A stretch of DNA of 5,983 nt, taken from the NCBI GenBank assembly GCA_016200125.1, contig JACQFK010000394.1:1-5983 (forward strand), read 5' to 3'. Both the position numbers and the translations under genes were made by a program. Below, piece after piece: positions 1-5,983 of the stretch. The notes below the pieces were generated by a model. That model ran no database searches. It saw only the letters and a program-made list of their open reading frames with translations, and was not told the origin of the DNA. How positions within the stretch are numbered: the first letter of the stretch is position 1; each line of letters starts with the position of its first letter. The stretch is from Planctomycetota bacterium (GTDB lineage Bacteria; Planctomycetota; MHYJ01; JACPRB01).

Positions 1-1324
1 CACCCCCGAGCAGCAGGCGCAGCGGAAGGACCTGCGCGCGAAGATCGCCCGCGAGGAGGACGAGCTCAAGAAGGCCGCCCTCCCGGAGCATGTGTCGAAG
101 GCGCTGAAGATCGCGATCGAGAAGCGGACCAACACCCAGCGCAACGACGTCGTCATCTTCTGCCGCTCCCAGGCGCCGGCCGACCTGAAGCCGCTCACCG
201 CGCCGCTGCTCGACCTCTACGCCGAACTCGACAAGCTCGACGTCGGCACCGCGCTGGTGCTGAAGGAGAAGGCGCACGAGAAGCCGGAGACCTACGTCCG
301 CATCAAGGGCGGCTTCGTCAACAAGGGGGAGAAGGTGCCGGCGGGCGTGCCCGCGTCGCTGCCCCCGATCCCCGAGGGGAAGCCCGCCAACCGGCTCGGG
401 CTCGCGCACTGGCTCGTCGACGAGGCCAATCCGCTCACCGCGCGCGTCGTGGTCAACCGTTTCTGGGGCGAATTCTTCGGCCGGCCGATCGTGGAGTCGC
501 CCGAGGACTTCGGCACCCAGTCGCTCCCGCCCGTTCACCCGGAGCTGCTCGACTGGCTGGCCGTGGAATTCATGGCGGGGAAGTGGAGCATGAAGGCGAT
601 CCACAAGACGATCGTGGGCTCTGCGGCCTACCGCCAATCGTCCCGGATGACAAGGGAGTCCGTGGAGCGCGACCCCTACAACCGGCTGCTCGCCCGCGGC
701 CCGCGCTTCCGGATGGAGGCGGAGATGATCCGCGACGCGATGCTTTCCGCGAGCGGGCTGCTCTCGGCGAAGGTCGGCGGACCGAGCGTCTTCCCCCTCC
801 AGGCGGACACGAGCGGCGTCATCGCGATCAACAAGGTCGACACCGCCTGGGCCCCGAGCCCCGGCGAGGACCGCTACCGCCGCGGCCTCTACACCCACTG
901 GCGGCGCACGGCGCCCTTCGCCGCCTTCGCGATCTTCGACGCGCCCAGCCGCGAGTGCTGCAGCGTCCGCCGCCCGCGCACCAACACGCCGCTCCAGGCG
1001 CTCGCGGCGCTCAACGACCCCGCCTTCTTCGACGCCGCCCGGGGCCTCGCGCTGCGCCTGCTGCGGGAAGGGCTCGACGATCCCCGGGCGCGGATCGAGC
1101 TGGGCTTCCGGCTCTGCACGTCCCGGAAGCCGCGGACCGACGAGGTCGACCTGCTCGCGGCGGAGCTGAAGCGGCAGTCCGAGCACTTCCGGAAGAACGC
1201 CGCCGCCGCGAAGGCCCTGTTCAAGGGGAGCCCGGAGCAGCCCGCCGACCCCGTCGCGGCCGCGGCGTGGACGATGCTGGCGAACATCCTGATCAATCTC
1301 GACGAGACGCTGACGAAAGAGTGA
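1..1324 (+). CDS. DUF1553 domain protein (PSD1/DUF1549-DUF1553 type), C-terminal part
   Basis: The reading frame is open to the left edge (first full codon at position 2), so the gene is cut and its true start lies outside the window; the GTG at 92 is internal. About 440 residues are visible, ending at TGA 1322-1324. The first 30 residues are a charged helix rich in Glu, Lys and Arg, as is typical of the linker before DUF1553. The DUF1553 signatures follow in order: [26 protein letters not shown] near 370-455, [41 protein letters not shown] from 863, then [18 protein letters not shown] near 970-1020, and the usual ending NLDETLTKE. Full-length relatives have an upstream DUF1549 domain and often an N-terminal planctomycete-type cytochrome c domain; neither can be seen here. 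The function is not established. It sits 2 bp upstream of a DUF1501 gene, the usual partner, and the two are surely co-transcribed. The family call is firm; any enzymatic role would be a guess. Confidence 0.95.
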   Translation, partial: TPEQQAQRKDLRAKIAREEDELKKAALPEHVSKALKIAIEKRTNTQRNDVVIFCRSQAPADLKPLTAPLLDLYAELDKLDVGTALVLKEKAHEKPETYVRIKGGFVNKGEKVPAGVPASLPPIPEGKPANRLGLAHWLVDEANPLTARVVVNRFWGEFFGRPIVESPEDFGTQSLPPVHPELLDWLAVEFMAGKWSMKAIHKTIVGSAAYRQSSRMTRESVERDPYNRLLARGPRFRMEAEMIRDAMLSASGLLSAKVGGPSVFPLQADTSGVIAINKVDTAWAPSPGEDRYRRGLYTHWRRTAPFAAFAIFDAPSRECCSVRRPRTNTPLQALAALNDPAFFDAARGLALRLLREGLDDPRARIELGFRLCTSRKPRTDEVDLLAAELKRQSEHFRKNAAAAKALFKGSPEQPADPVAAAAWTMLANILINLDETLTKE

Positions 1325-1326
1325 CC

Positions 1327-2766
1327 ATGAGCGACGACGCCCTTCGCGACCTGACGCGCCGCCATTTCTTCCGGCAGGCGGGGATCAGCCTCGGCTCGAT
1401 CGCGCTCTCGACGCTTCTGGACCGCGAGCTCCGCGGCCAGGAAGCCTCGCTGAACCCGATGGCGCCGAGGCGGCCGCACTTCGCCCCTCGCGCGAAGAAC
1501 ATCATCTATTTGTTCATGATGGGCGCGCCGTCGCAGCTCGACCTCTTCGACGAGAAGCAGAAGCTCCGCCAGTACAACGACCAGCCGGTCCCCGAGGAGG
1601 TCATCAAGGGCGAGCGCTTCGCGTTCATCAAGGGGGTCCCCAAGCTCCTCGGCTCGCCCTACGAGTTCCAGCGCTGCGGGCAGTCGGGCGCCACGGTGTC
1701 CAACCTGCTCCCGCACCTGAAGACCATCGTTGACGACTGCGCCTTCGTGAAGTCGGTCCACACGAACCACTTCAATCACGCGCCGGCGCAGGTCTTCATG
1801 AACACGGGCCACACCATCGTGGGGCGGCCCAGCATGGGATCCTGGCTCACCTACGGCCTAGGCAGCGAGTCGAGCGAGCTCCCGGGCTTCGTCGTCCTGA
1901 TCTCCGGGAAGATCGACCCGGGCGCCGGCAGCGCCTGCTGGTCGAGCGGCTTCCTGCCGACCACCTACCAGGGCGTCGAGTTCCGGTCGAAGGGGGACCC
2001 GGTGCTCTGCGTCTCGAACCCCGACGGCGTCGACCGCGACATCCGCGGTCAGACGATCGAAACGCTCCGCGCGCTCAATCAGAAGCACCTGGACCAGACC
2101 GGCGACCCGGAGATCGCGACCCGCATCGCCGCCTACGAGATGGCCTACCGGATGCAGTCGAGCGTGCCCGAGCTGGTGGACGTCACGCGCGAACCCAGGT
2201 GGGTCCACGACATGTACGGCACGGAGCCGGGGAAGAATTCCTTCGCCAACAACTGTCTGCTGGCGCGGCGCCTGGTCGAGCGCGGCGTCCGCTTCGTCCA
2301 GCTTTATCACCGCGGCTGGGACCATCACGGCACGAGCCACGCGGACGACATCCCGCACGGCCTGCCGGATCTCTGCAGGCAGACCGACCAGGCGGCCGTG
2401 GCGCTGGTGAAGGACCTGAAGGCCCGCGGCATGCTCGACGACACGCTCGTGATCTGGGGCGGCGAGTTCGGGCGGACGCCGATGAACGAGTCCCGCGGCG
2501 AAGGCAAGTTCATGGGCCGCGACCACCACCCGCGGGCCTTCACGATGTGGATGGCGGGCGGCGGCATCAAGCCGGGCCTCACGATGGGCGCGACGGACGA
2601 CCTGGGCTACACGATCGCGGAGGATCCCGTCCACGTCCACGACCTCCACGCGACGGCGCTCCATCTCATGGGGATCGACCACCTCCGGCTCACCACGAAG
2701 TTCCAGGGCCGCGAGTACCGTCTCACCGACGTGCACGGCAACGTGGTGAAGAAGCTGCTGGCCTGA
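1327..2766 (+). CDS. DUF1501 domain protein with twin-arginine signal
   Basis: This is a complete 479-residue protein. The ATG at 1327 lies 2 bp after the upstream stop and opens directly into a Tat-type signal: RRHFF at residues 11-15 followed by a hydrophobic stretch at about 18-31. The frame is open far upstream, but that part overlaps the DUF1553 gene and is not coding. DUF1501 proteins belong to the alkaline-phosphatase/sulfatase-like superfamily. Family motifs are visible: [11 protein letters not shown] (65-75), [17 protein letters not shown] (about 146-162), GWDHHG (330-335), [11 protein letters not shown] (375-385), GRDHHP (397-402), GGGIKPG (411-417) and VHDLHAT (437-443). The conserved Asp, Glu and His residues resemble the metal-ligand pattern of that superfamily, though the reaction is unknown. 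There are six cysteines. The length is normal for the family and no disruption is seen. The protein is probably exported folded and may act with the DUF1553 partner. Only a weak ribosome-binding site (AAAGAG) is present, which suggests translational coupling. Confidence 0.96.
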   Translation: MSDDALRDLTRRHFFRQAGISLGSIALSTLLDRELRGQEASLNPMAPRRPHFAPRAKNIIYLFMMGAPSQLDLFDEKQKLRQYNDQPVPEEVIKGERFAFIKGVPKLLGSPYEFQRCGQSGATVSNLLPHLKTIVDDCAFVKSVHTNHFNHAPAQVFMNTGHTIVGRPSMGSWLTYGLGSESSELPGFVVLISGKIDPGAGSACWSSGFLPTTYQGVEFRSKGDPVLCVSNPDGVDRDIRGQTIETLRALNQKHLDQTGDPEIATRIAAYEMAYRMQSSVPELVDVTREPRWVHDMYGTEPGKNSFANNCLLARRLVERGVRFVQLYHRGWDHHGTSHADDIPHGLPDLCRQTDQAAVALVKDLKARGMLDDTLVIWGGEFGRTPMNESRGEGKFMGRDHHPRAFTMWMAGGGIKPGLTMGATDDLGYTIAEDPVHVHDLHATALHLMGIDHLRLTTKFQGREYRLTDVHGNVVKKLLA

Positions 2767-2785
2767 GAGCGGGGCTACTTCTTCA
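2747..2785. repeat. Inverted repeat across the convergent gene ends
   Basis: TGAAGAAG (2747-2754) and CTTCTTCA (2778-2785) can form an 8-bp stem around a 23-nt loop containing both stop codons. No T-tract follows on either side, so it is not a canonical intrinsic terminator. It could still contribute to bidirectional termination. It also follows simply from both proteins carrying a Lys-Lys pair near the C-terminus encoded by AAG AAG. Confidence 0.3.
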
Positions 2786-3623
2786 GCGCTTCCGTCACGA
2801 ACTCGACGAGCACCTTGGTCGCGTTGTCGCCGGGCACGCCGAGGTCGTCGTTGAGCTTCACGTGGTTCGTGTCCTTGGCGGCGTACAAGGCGGCTTGGAC
2901 ACCCGCGCCCTGGAGAACCGTCGCCAGGCGCCGAGCCTGCGAGGACGTGTAGGGGTGGTCGGCGACGAAGAGGAGCAGGAAGGGCGGGATGCCCTTGTCT
3001 TTCGCCACGTGGGTGACGGCCGAGTACTCCTTGAGCTTCTCGGGCGTCGTGCCGAACTTCTCGCGCCAGCTGAACTTGGGGACCGCCTCGCCGTGAACGC
3101 GCCGCCGCGTCTCCTCGGTCTCGACGATCGCCGGCACGTCGTAGGTGTCGCCATCCACGGGCACGCAGCCCTTGAGGGCGGAGAAGGGGACGCCCTCGTC
3201 CTTGAGGTAGCGGTCGTCCGTGCACATCAGGGCCGCGAGCTGCGCGCCCGCGGAATGCCCCATCACGAAGATCCGGTTCGGGTCGCCGCCCTGCGCGGCG
3301 ATGTTCTTGTGGACCCAGCCGATCGATTTCGCGACGTCGCGGAAGAGGACCTGCATCTCCACCTTGGGGAGCAGGCGGTAGTTCGTCGAGACGAACACGA
3401 AGCCGCGCTTGAGGAAGAGCTTGGGCTTGTCCTCGACCATCGACTTGTCGCCCAGGTGCCAGCCGCCGCCGTGGATCCAGAACACCACGGGCAGGTCCTT
3501 TGCATCCTTCGGGGAGTAGATGTCGAGCACCTGGCGCTCCTGGTCTCCGTAGGGGATGTCGCGCTTCACGTCCTGGGCCAGCGCCAGAAGGACCGGAACA
3601 AGGCAGACCATGGCCGCCCTCAC
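2775..3623 (-). CDS. Secreted alpha/beta-hydrolase, BD-FAE/acetyl-esterase type
   Basis: This 282-residue serine esterase-like protein is the last gene of the operon. Numbering from GTG 3623, the oxyanion-hole motif HGGGW is at 51-55, the nucleophile elbow GHSAG at 122-126 (Ser124), the probable acid is Asp222 in VADHPY, and the probable base is His254 in [16 protein letters not shown] before the elbow and the closing LG-P-D pattern fit the BD-FAE (feruloyl/acetyl-xylan esterase) and Aes-like families. Substrate is not readable from sequence; a short-chain ester on a carbohydrate is plausible. The N-terminus is a short signal peptide with cleavage likely after ALA (residue 16). The start is uncertain. 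GTG 3623 overlaps the upstream stop by 4 bp and supplies an Arg before the hydrophobic core. ATG 3611 has a better Shine-Dalgarno (GAGGG, about 6 nt away) but leaves the signal without a positive charge. The mature protein has two cysteines, 134 and 153. Confidence 0.93.
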   Translation of the reverse strand: MRAAMVCLVPVLLALAQDVKRDIPYGDQERQVLDIYSPKDAKDLPVVFWIHGGGWHLGDKSMVEDKPKLFLKRGFVFVSTNYRLLPKVEMQVLFRDVAKSIGWVHKNIAAQGGDPNRIFVMGHSAGAQLAALMCTDDRYLKDEGVPFSALKGCVPVDGDTYDVPAIVETEETRRRVHGEAVPKFSWREKFGTTPEKLKEYSAVTHVAKDKGIPPFLLLFVADHPYTSSQARRLATVLQGAGVQAALYAAKDTNHVKLNDDLGVPGDNATKVLVEFVTEALKK

Positions 3624-4627
3624 TTCGTCTCGAGCTTGAAGGTCCCCTTGCCCATCTGCGACGCGTAGAAGATCCCCCGCGCGGGATCCCAGTCGGCGTT
3701 GGCGTACCAGCCGGGCTTGGGCATGCTGAACTTCTCGGGGAGCGGCCCGACCGCCTTCCAGGTCTCGCCGCCGTCCGTCGTTTCGAAGAACCCTTTCACG
3801 CCGGCCGCCGCGAAATGCTTTTCGTTCTTCGGGTCGAACATCGGCCCGATCGTCGCCTCGACGGGCGAGCCCTGCAGAGTCCAGGTCTTGCCCTGGTCGC
3901 GGCTGACCTGCAGGCCCTGCTTGCTGAGCCAGTAGCCGACGCTCTTGCGGATCCGGATCACCCGTCCCCAGGGCTCGAGGTCGCTCACCTTCTCCCAGGT
4001 CTTGCCCGCGTCGGTCGAGCGCTGGACGCCCTTGCCCTTCATCGTGTAGACCAGCGTCTTCTCGTCGAAGATCCCCAGGGCGCCCGTCTTCTCGAACTCG
4101 GGATCGGTAAAGAGAAGGTTCCAGGTCTTGCCCGCGTCGGAGCTCAGGTAGACCTGTCCGCCGGTCTCGTGCCTCGCGCCGAAGATCGTCTTCACGGGAT
4201 TCGCGGACCAGTCGACGGTCGCGTAGTCCCAGTTCCGGCCGAGACCCGTGAAGGGCGTCCAGGTCTTGCCGCCGTCCGCGGTCATGGCGCCCTTGCCGTC
4301 GAGCATGAAGCAGGCCAGGCGCCCGCCGGCGGGGTCGAACTGGAGCGCGTAGGAGGTCTCGCAGCGTCCGCCGATTGAGCCGTCGTCGGCCCTCGCGAAG
4401 GTCTTGCCCTGGTCGGACGACTTCCAGATCCCCTGGCCGGGCAGGACCATGTAGACGTCGCCCGTCGCGGGGTCCACCCCGACGCCGGCGGTCCCCTGCG
4501 GCCAGTCGAGCTTCTTCCCGTCGTCCTTGAGCTTCTGGAGCACCTCGACGGAGATCTCCGTCCACTTCGGCGCCTGTCCGGCGGCGAGCGACGCGAGGAG
4601 GAGGACGGTCGCGCCGAGCTTGATCAT
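3620..4627 (-). CDS. Secreted Asp-box (BNR) beta-propeller protein
   Basis: This 335-residue protein has a signal peptide at about 1-18 (MIKL, hydrophobic core, then LAAGQA). It is followed by a repeat array of the sialidase/VPS10-like propeller type. Six Asp boxes (S/T-x-D-x-G-x-T-W/F) are at residues 70-77, 116-123, 162-169, 204-211, 242-249 and 283-290. Each ends a unit of roughly 38-46 residues that tends to begin with a (F/W/V)D(P) turn. A seventh unit ([18 protein letters not shown], about 313-330) has the same layout but has lost the box, so a seven-bladed propeller is likely. No sialidase FRIP-type motif is seen, so sialidase activity is not supported; a binding or scaffold role is more likely. 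The only two cysteines, 89 and 106, both lie in the second unit. The start at ATG 4627 is 1 bp after the upstream stop, with GGAG 10 nt upstream inside the preceding gene. No narrower family is recognised. Confidence 0.92.
   Translation of the reverse strand: MIKLGATVLLLASLAAGQAPKWTEISVEVLQKLKDDGKKLDWPQGTAGVGVDPATGDVYMVLPGQGIWKSSDQGKTFARADDGSIGGRCETSYALQFDPAGGRLACFMLDGKGAMTADGGKTWTPFTGLGRNWDYATVDWSANPVKTIFGARHETGGQVYLSSDAGKTWNLLFTDPEFEKTGALGIFDEKTLVYTMKGKGVQRSTDAGKTWEKVSDLEPWGRVIRIRKSVGYWLSKQGLQVSRDQGKTWTLQGSPVEATIGPMFDPKNEKHFAAAGVKGFFETTDGGETWKAVGPLPEKFSMPKPGWYANADWDPARGIFYASQMGKGTFKLETK
3995..4140 (-). repeat. Exact 20-bp repeat within the Asp-box coding units
   Basis: The + strand sequence ccaggtcttgcccgcgtcgg occurs at 3995-4014 and again at 4121-4140, 126 bp (42 codons) apart and in frame. 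It encodes the DAGKTW core of the third and fourth Asp boxes. Shorter versions (aggtcttgcc or near matches) recur at the other boxes in the gene. This is coding repetition from blade duplication and shared codon choice, not a mobile or regulatory repeat. Confidence 0.85.
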
Positions 4628-4628
4628 G

Positions 4629-5660
4629 TCATTTCTTCTCCACGATCCAGACGTTGCGGAACTGCGTGGGATTGCCGTGCCCCTGGAGCTTGATGGGCCC
4701 GGGCGTGCCTTCGGGGTCGCTGCGGTGGCCGCCGGTCGGGCCGGTGATCTCCTGGTTGTCGTGGATAACGACGCCGTTGTGCCGGGCGGAGATGAAGGCG
4801 CTCTTCGTCTTCTTCCCGTCCGTCGAGACGGCGTTCGTGAACTCGACGTCGTAGGTCTGCCACACGAGGGGCGGGAGGCACATGTTGACCTTGGGCGCGG
4901 CCTTCGTGTAGATGCCCCCGCACTCGTTGTTCAGGCCGTCCAGTCCGAAGGAGTCGAGGATCTGCATCTCGTAATGATCCACCTGGTAGAAGCCGCTGTT
5001 GCCGCGGCCCTGGCCGCGGGCGTCGGGACGGTAGGCCAGCATGAACTCGACGTGCATCGCGTAGTTCATGAACTTGCGCTTGGTCGTGATGTCGCTGCCG
5101 TCGGTGTTCAGGAAGCCCGTCGCCTTGTCGAGCCGTCCGCCCTTCCACTCGTCGGTGCCGGTCCCGTCGAAGAGCGCGACCGCCCCCTCGGGCGGCTTGG
5201 CTCCCATCGTGGGGCTTTTCCGCGAGGCGCGCGCGAGCTCGAGGCTCTTGCCGTCGTCGGTCTTCACCCTGAGGGCGGCCGCGCCGCCTTCGCCGGACCA
5301 GGCCTTCTGTCCCTCGGGCGGGAACTTGCGCGTGGCGGAGAACTCCTCGGGCTTCTGGGCCAGGTACTTCTTCTGCCCCTCGCCGGGTTTGTAGACGACC
5401 TTCTCGCCGTCCAGGCGGCCGTCCATGACGATCCGGCTCTTGCCGTCCCAGCCGTCGCCGGGGAGGCCGCCCGGGAAGAGCACGGCCTGGAACGTGCCGC
5501 CGCCGAGCGCGATGACCTGCGCGCCCAGGTTCTCGCCCTTGAACTCCCCCTGCAGCTTGAAGTCCACGGGGATCGTGGGATCCGCGGGGTCGGTCCACAC
5601 GCCCTTGCCTTGGCCGGCCAGCAGCGCGGCCGCGAGAGTGAATCCGGCGAACCAGTTCAT
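4629..5660 (-). CDS. Secreted DUF1080 / 3-keto-disaccharide hydrolase family protein
   Basis: This 343-residue protein is the first gene of the minus-strand operon. ATG 5660 is preceded by a strong Shine-Dalgarno (AAGGAG, 6 nt away). A Sec-type signal peptide covers about residues 1-16, with no lipobox cysteine. An N-terminal beta-rich module (about 20-150) includes the motif GAQVIALGGGTFQAVLFPGG (46-65). The C-terminal DUF1080 domain runs from about 160 to 341, with ALFDG, GRGNSGFY (218-225), YEMQILDSFG (230-239), NECGGIY (245-251), WQTYDVEF (267-274), HNGVVIHDN (294-302) and a GHGNPTQFRNVWI ending. The Pfam family is described as 3-keto-disaccharide hydrolase, a concanavalin/LamG-like fold, after members that cleave 3-keto-glycosides. 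Many planctomycete paralogs are uncharacterised, so the substrate is inference. The two-module layout looks normal for the family. Cys247 and Cys261 are its only cysteines. The next gene starts 1 bp after its stop. Confidence 0.95.
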   Translation of the reverse strand: MNWFAGFTLAAALLAGQGKGVWTDPADPTIPVDFKLQGEFKGENLGAQVIALGGGTFQAVLFPGGLPGDGWDGKSRIVMDGRLDGEKVVYKPGEGQKKYLAQKPEEFSATRKFPPEGQKAWSGEGGAAALRVKTDDGKSLELARASRKSPTMGAKPPEGAVALFDGTGTDEWKGGRLDKATGFLNTDGSDITTKRKFMNYAMHVEFMLAYRPDARGQGRGNSGFYQVDHYEMQILDSFGLDGLNNECGGIYTKAAPKVNMCLPPLVWQTYDVEFTNAVSTDGKKTKSAFISARHNGVVIHDNQEITGPTGGHRSDPEGTPGPIKLQGHGNPTQFRNVWIVEKK

Positions 5661-5666
5661 GGCAGT

Positions 5667-5674
5667 CTCCTTCC
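5667..5674 (-). promoter_or_regulatory. Strong ribosome-binding site of the operon's first gene
   Basis: The minus strand reads GGAAGGAG here, 6 nt before the ATG at 5660. It is the best Shine-Dalgarno in the window and fixes the start of the DUF1080 gene. The downstream operon genes have weaker or more distant sites, which fits translational coupling. Confidence 0.85.
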
Positions 5675-5685
5675 TGCGTACCTTC

Positions 5686-5716
5686 TAAATACCAGTGAGG
5701 AGCCGCTTCGCTTCAA
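5686..5716 (-). promoter_or_regulatory. Candidate sigma-70-like promoter of the operon
   Basis: On the minus strand TTGAAG (5711-5716) is followed after 19 bp by TATTTA (5686-5691), about 26 bp before the start codon. The -35 match is partial and the spacing is longer than the ideal 17 bp. The placement is suggestive only. The -10-like element is one of the few AT-rich hexamers in the region. Confidence 0.35.
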
Positions 5717-5733
5717 CTGGACAACCGCTTCGC
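5703..5733. repeat. 9-bp direct repeat in the divergent control region
   Basis: The sequence ccgcttcgc occurs at 5703-5711 and 5725-5733, with starts 22 bp apart, close to two helical turns. The first copy overlaps the -35-like element of the candidate operon promoter. The arrangement fits a tandem regulator-binding site, but a chance repeat cannot be excluded. Confidence 0.5.
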
Positions 5734-5742
5734 AAAAAGGAA
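5734..5742 (+). promoter_or_regulatory. Ribosome-binding site of the rightward membrane-protein gene
   Basis: The sequence aaaaaggaa stands out in this GC-rich window. It is 12 nt from the GTG at 5755 but only about 4 nt from an in-frame TTG at 5746, so it bears on which start is used. An in-frame TAG at 5743-5745 closes the frame just before the TTG. Confidence 0.55.
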
Positions 5743-5754
5743 TAGTTGCTCCCC

Positions 5755-5983
5755 GTGAACGACGCCTTCGCGCGCAGCCTCGCCATCCTGGCCTGGATGA
5801 TCCTTCCCGTCGTCGGCGGCTTCGCGCTCTGGCGCGCCTGGCTCCGGCGCGAGGCGGACGGCCACGAGCGCGCCGCGCTCATCGCCCGGCGCTCGAGCCA
5901 GCTGTCCATGATGACGCTGATCCCGCCGATGGCGCTTCTGGTCTTCTGGAACGCGGAGCTGCCCGCCGGGCCGAGCGCCGCGC
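5755..5983 (+). CDS. Predicted membrane protein, N-terminal fragment
   Basis: An open frame starts at GTG 5755 (or TTG 5746, three codons upstream) and runs off the right edge, showing 76 residues from the GTG. A hydrophobic segment at residues 8-26 (SLAILAWMILPVVGGFALW) is followed by a basic linker with several arginines (27, 31, 32, 45, 46). A second hydrophobic segment lies at about 50-65 (LSMMTLIPPMALLVFW). By the positive-inside rule the linker would be cytoplasmic. The beginning loosely resembles N-termini of membrane proteases of the M48 type, but no motif of that family is within view, so no function is assigned. The minus-strand open frame opposite it is not convincing: this frame has the ribosome-binding site and the membrane-protein pattern. 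The gene is divergent from the exported-enzyme operon and may share its control region. Confidence 0.7.
   Translation, partial: MNDAFARSLAILAWMILPVVGGFALWRAWLRREADGHERAALIARRSSQLSMMTLIPPMALLVFWNAELPAGPSAA

Larger units (their letters stand above)
5661..5754. promoter_or_regulatory. Divergent intergenic control region
   Basis: This is the only noticeable non-coding stretch in the window, lying between two divergent genes and visibly richer in A and T than its surroundings. It must hold the operon promoter on the minus strand. It probably also holds the promoter of the rightward membrane-protein gene, although no convincing box could be placed for the latter. It contains the ribosome-binding sites of both genes and a direct repeat. 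Confidence 0.75.

Noticed and set aside
583..1326. A plus-strand open frame upstream of the DUF1501 start, in frame with it
   Set aside because: It overlaps the well-supported DUF1553 gene, reads as low-complexity Pro/Arg/Gly-rich sequence, and the Tat signal begins right at ATG 1327. It is a shadow of GC-rich coding DNA.
1858..3225. A 455-residue minus-strand open frame spanning the convergent junction
   Set aside because: It is antisense to DUF1501 and out of frame with the hydrolase. Its composition is Arg/Ala/Gly/His-rich with no family motif, whereas the other frames carry clear domains.
2199..3668. A 489-residue plus-strand open frame over the DUF1501 end and the hydrolase
   Set aside because: It is a shadow frame: no recognisable domain, skewed composition, and both underlying genes have intact motifs in other frames.
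3700..4450. Recurring aggtcttgcc-like words, considered as a CRISPR-like or regulatory repeat array
   Set aside because: The copies are in frame, imperfect and encode the GKTW part of Asp boxes, so they are coding repeats.
3612..4565. An apparent N-terminal extension of the hydrolase frame through the propeller gene
   Set aside because: The extension is the propeller gene read out of frame. The signal peptide at the GTG 3623/ATG 3611 starts marks the true N-terminus.
3620..4627. Sialidase identity for the Asp-box protein
   Set aside because: No FRIP/RLP motif or arginine-triad arrangement is recognisable. VIRIRK at 223-228 is not that motif. Asp boxes alone only indicate the fold.
5685..5909. 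A minus-strand 74-residue open frame opposite the rightward membrane protein
   Set aside because: It has no ribosome-binding site or recognisable motif and is Ser/Arg/Ala-rich, and the plus strand has a better candidate with hydrophobic segments.

Overview
The window is GC-rich (roughly two thirds by eye) and almost fully coding. It carries families strongly enriched in Planctomycetota and also found in Verrucomicrobiota and Acidobacteriota: a DUF1549/DUF1553-type protein, a DUF1501 protein with a twin-arginine signal, and a DUF1080 (3-keto-disaccharide hydrolase) protein. A free-living, GC-rich bacterium of the planctomycete type is the best guess. The sequence alone does not settle the phylum.

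Layout. Positions 1-2766 (+) hold the C-terminal part of a DUF1553 protein (cut by the left edge), followed 2 bp later by a complete DUF1501 protein. This is a classic paired module. After an 8-bp convergent gap, positions 2775-5660 (-) hold a tight three-gene operon read right to left: a DUF1080 protein, a secreted seven-repeat Asp-box beta-propeller, and a secreted alpha/beta-hydrolase of the BD-FAE/acetyl-esterase type. Gene junctions in this operon are 1 bp apart and then either 4 bp overlapping or 8 bp apart, depending on the start chosen. Positions 5661-5754 are a divergent, comparatively AT-rich intergenic region with a strong Shine-Dalgarno for the operon, a weak candidate promoter and a 9-bp direct repeat. 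From about 5755 (+) a membrane protein begins and runs off the right edge.

How the genes may work together. All three operon products start with a Sec-type signal peptide, and each mature protein has exactly two cysteines. They are therefore probably exported together and may each form one disulfide. A 3-keto-disaccharide-hydrolase-like domain, an esterase and a propeller suggest processing of decorated or oxidised glycans outside the cytoplasm, but the substrate is unknown. The DUF1553/DUF1501 pair is a separate transcription unit whose biochemical role is not established.

I found no mobile element, CRISPR array, RNA gene or clearly new system. The points worth checking are the co-exported operon, its cysteine pattern, the repeat structure of the propeller, and the divergent regulatory region.
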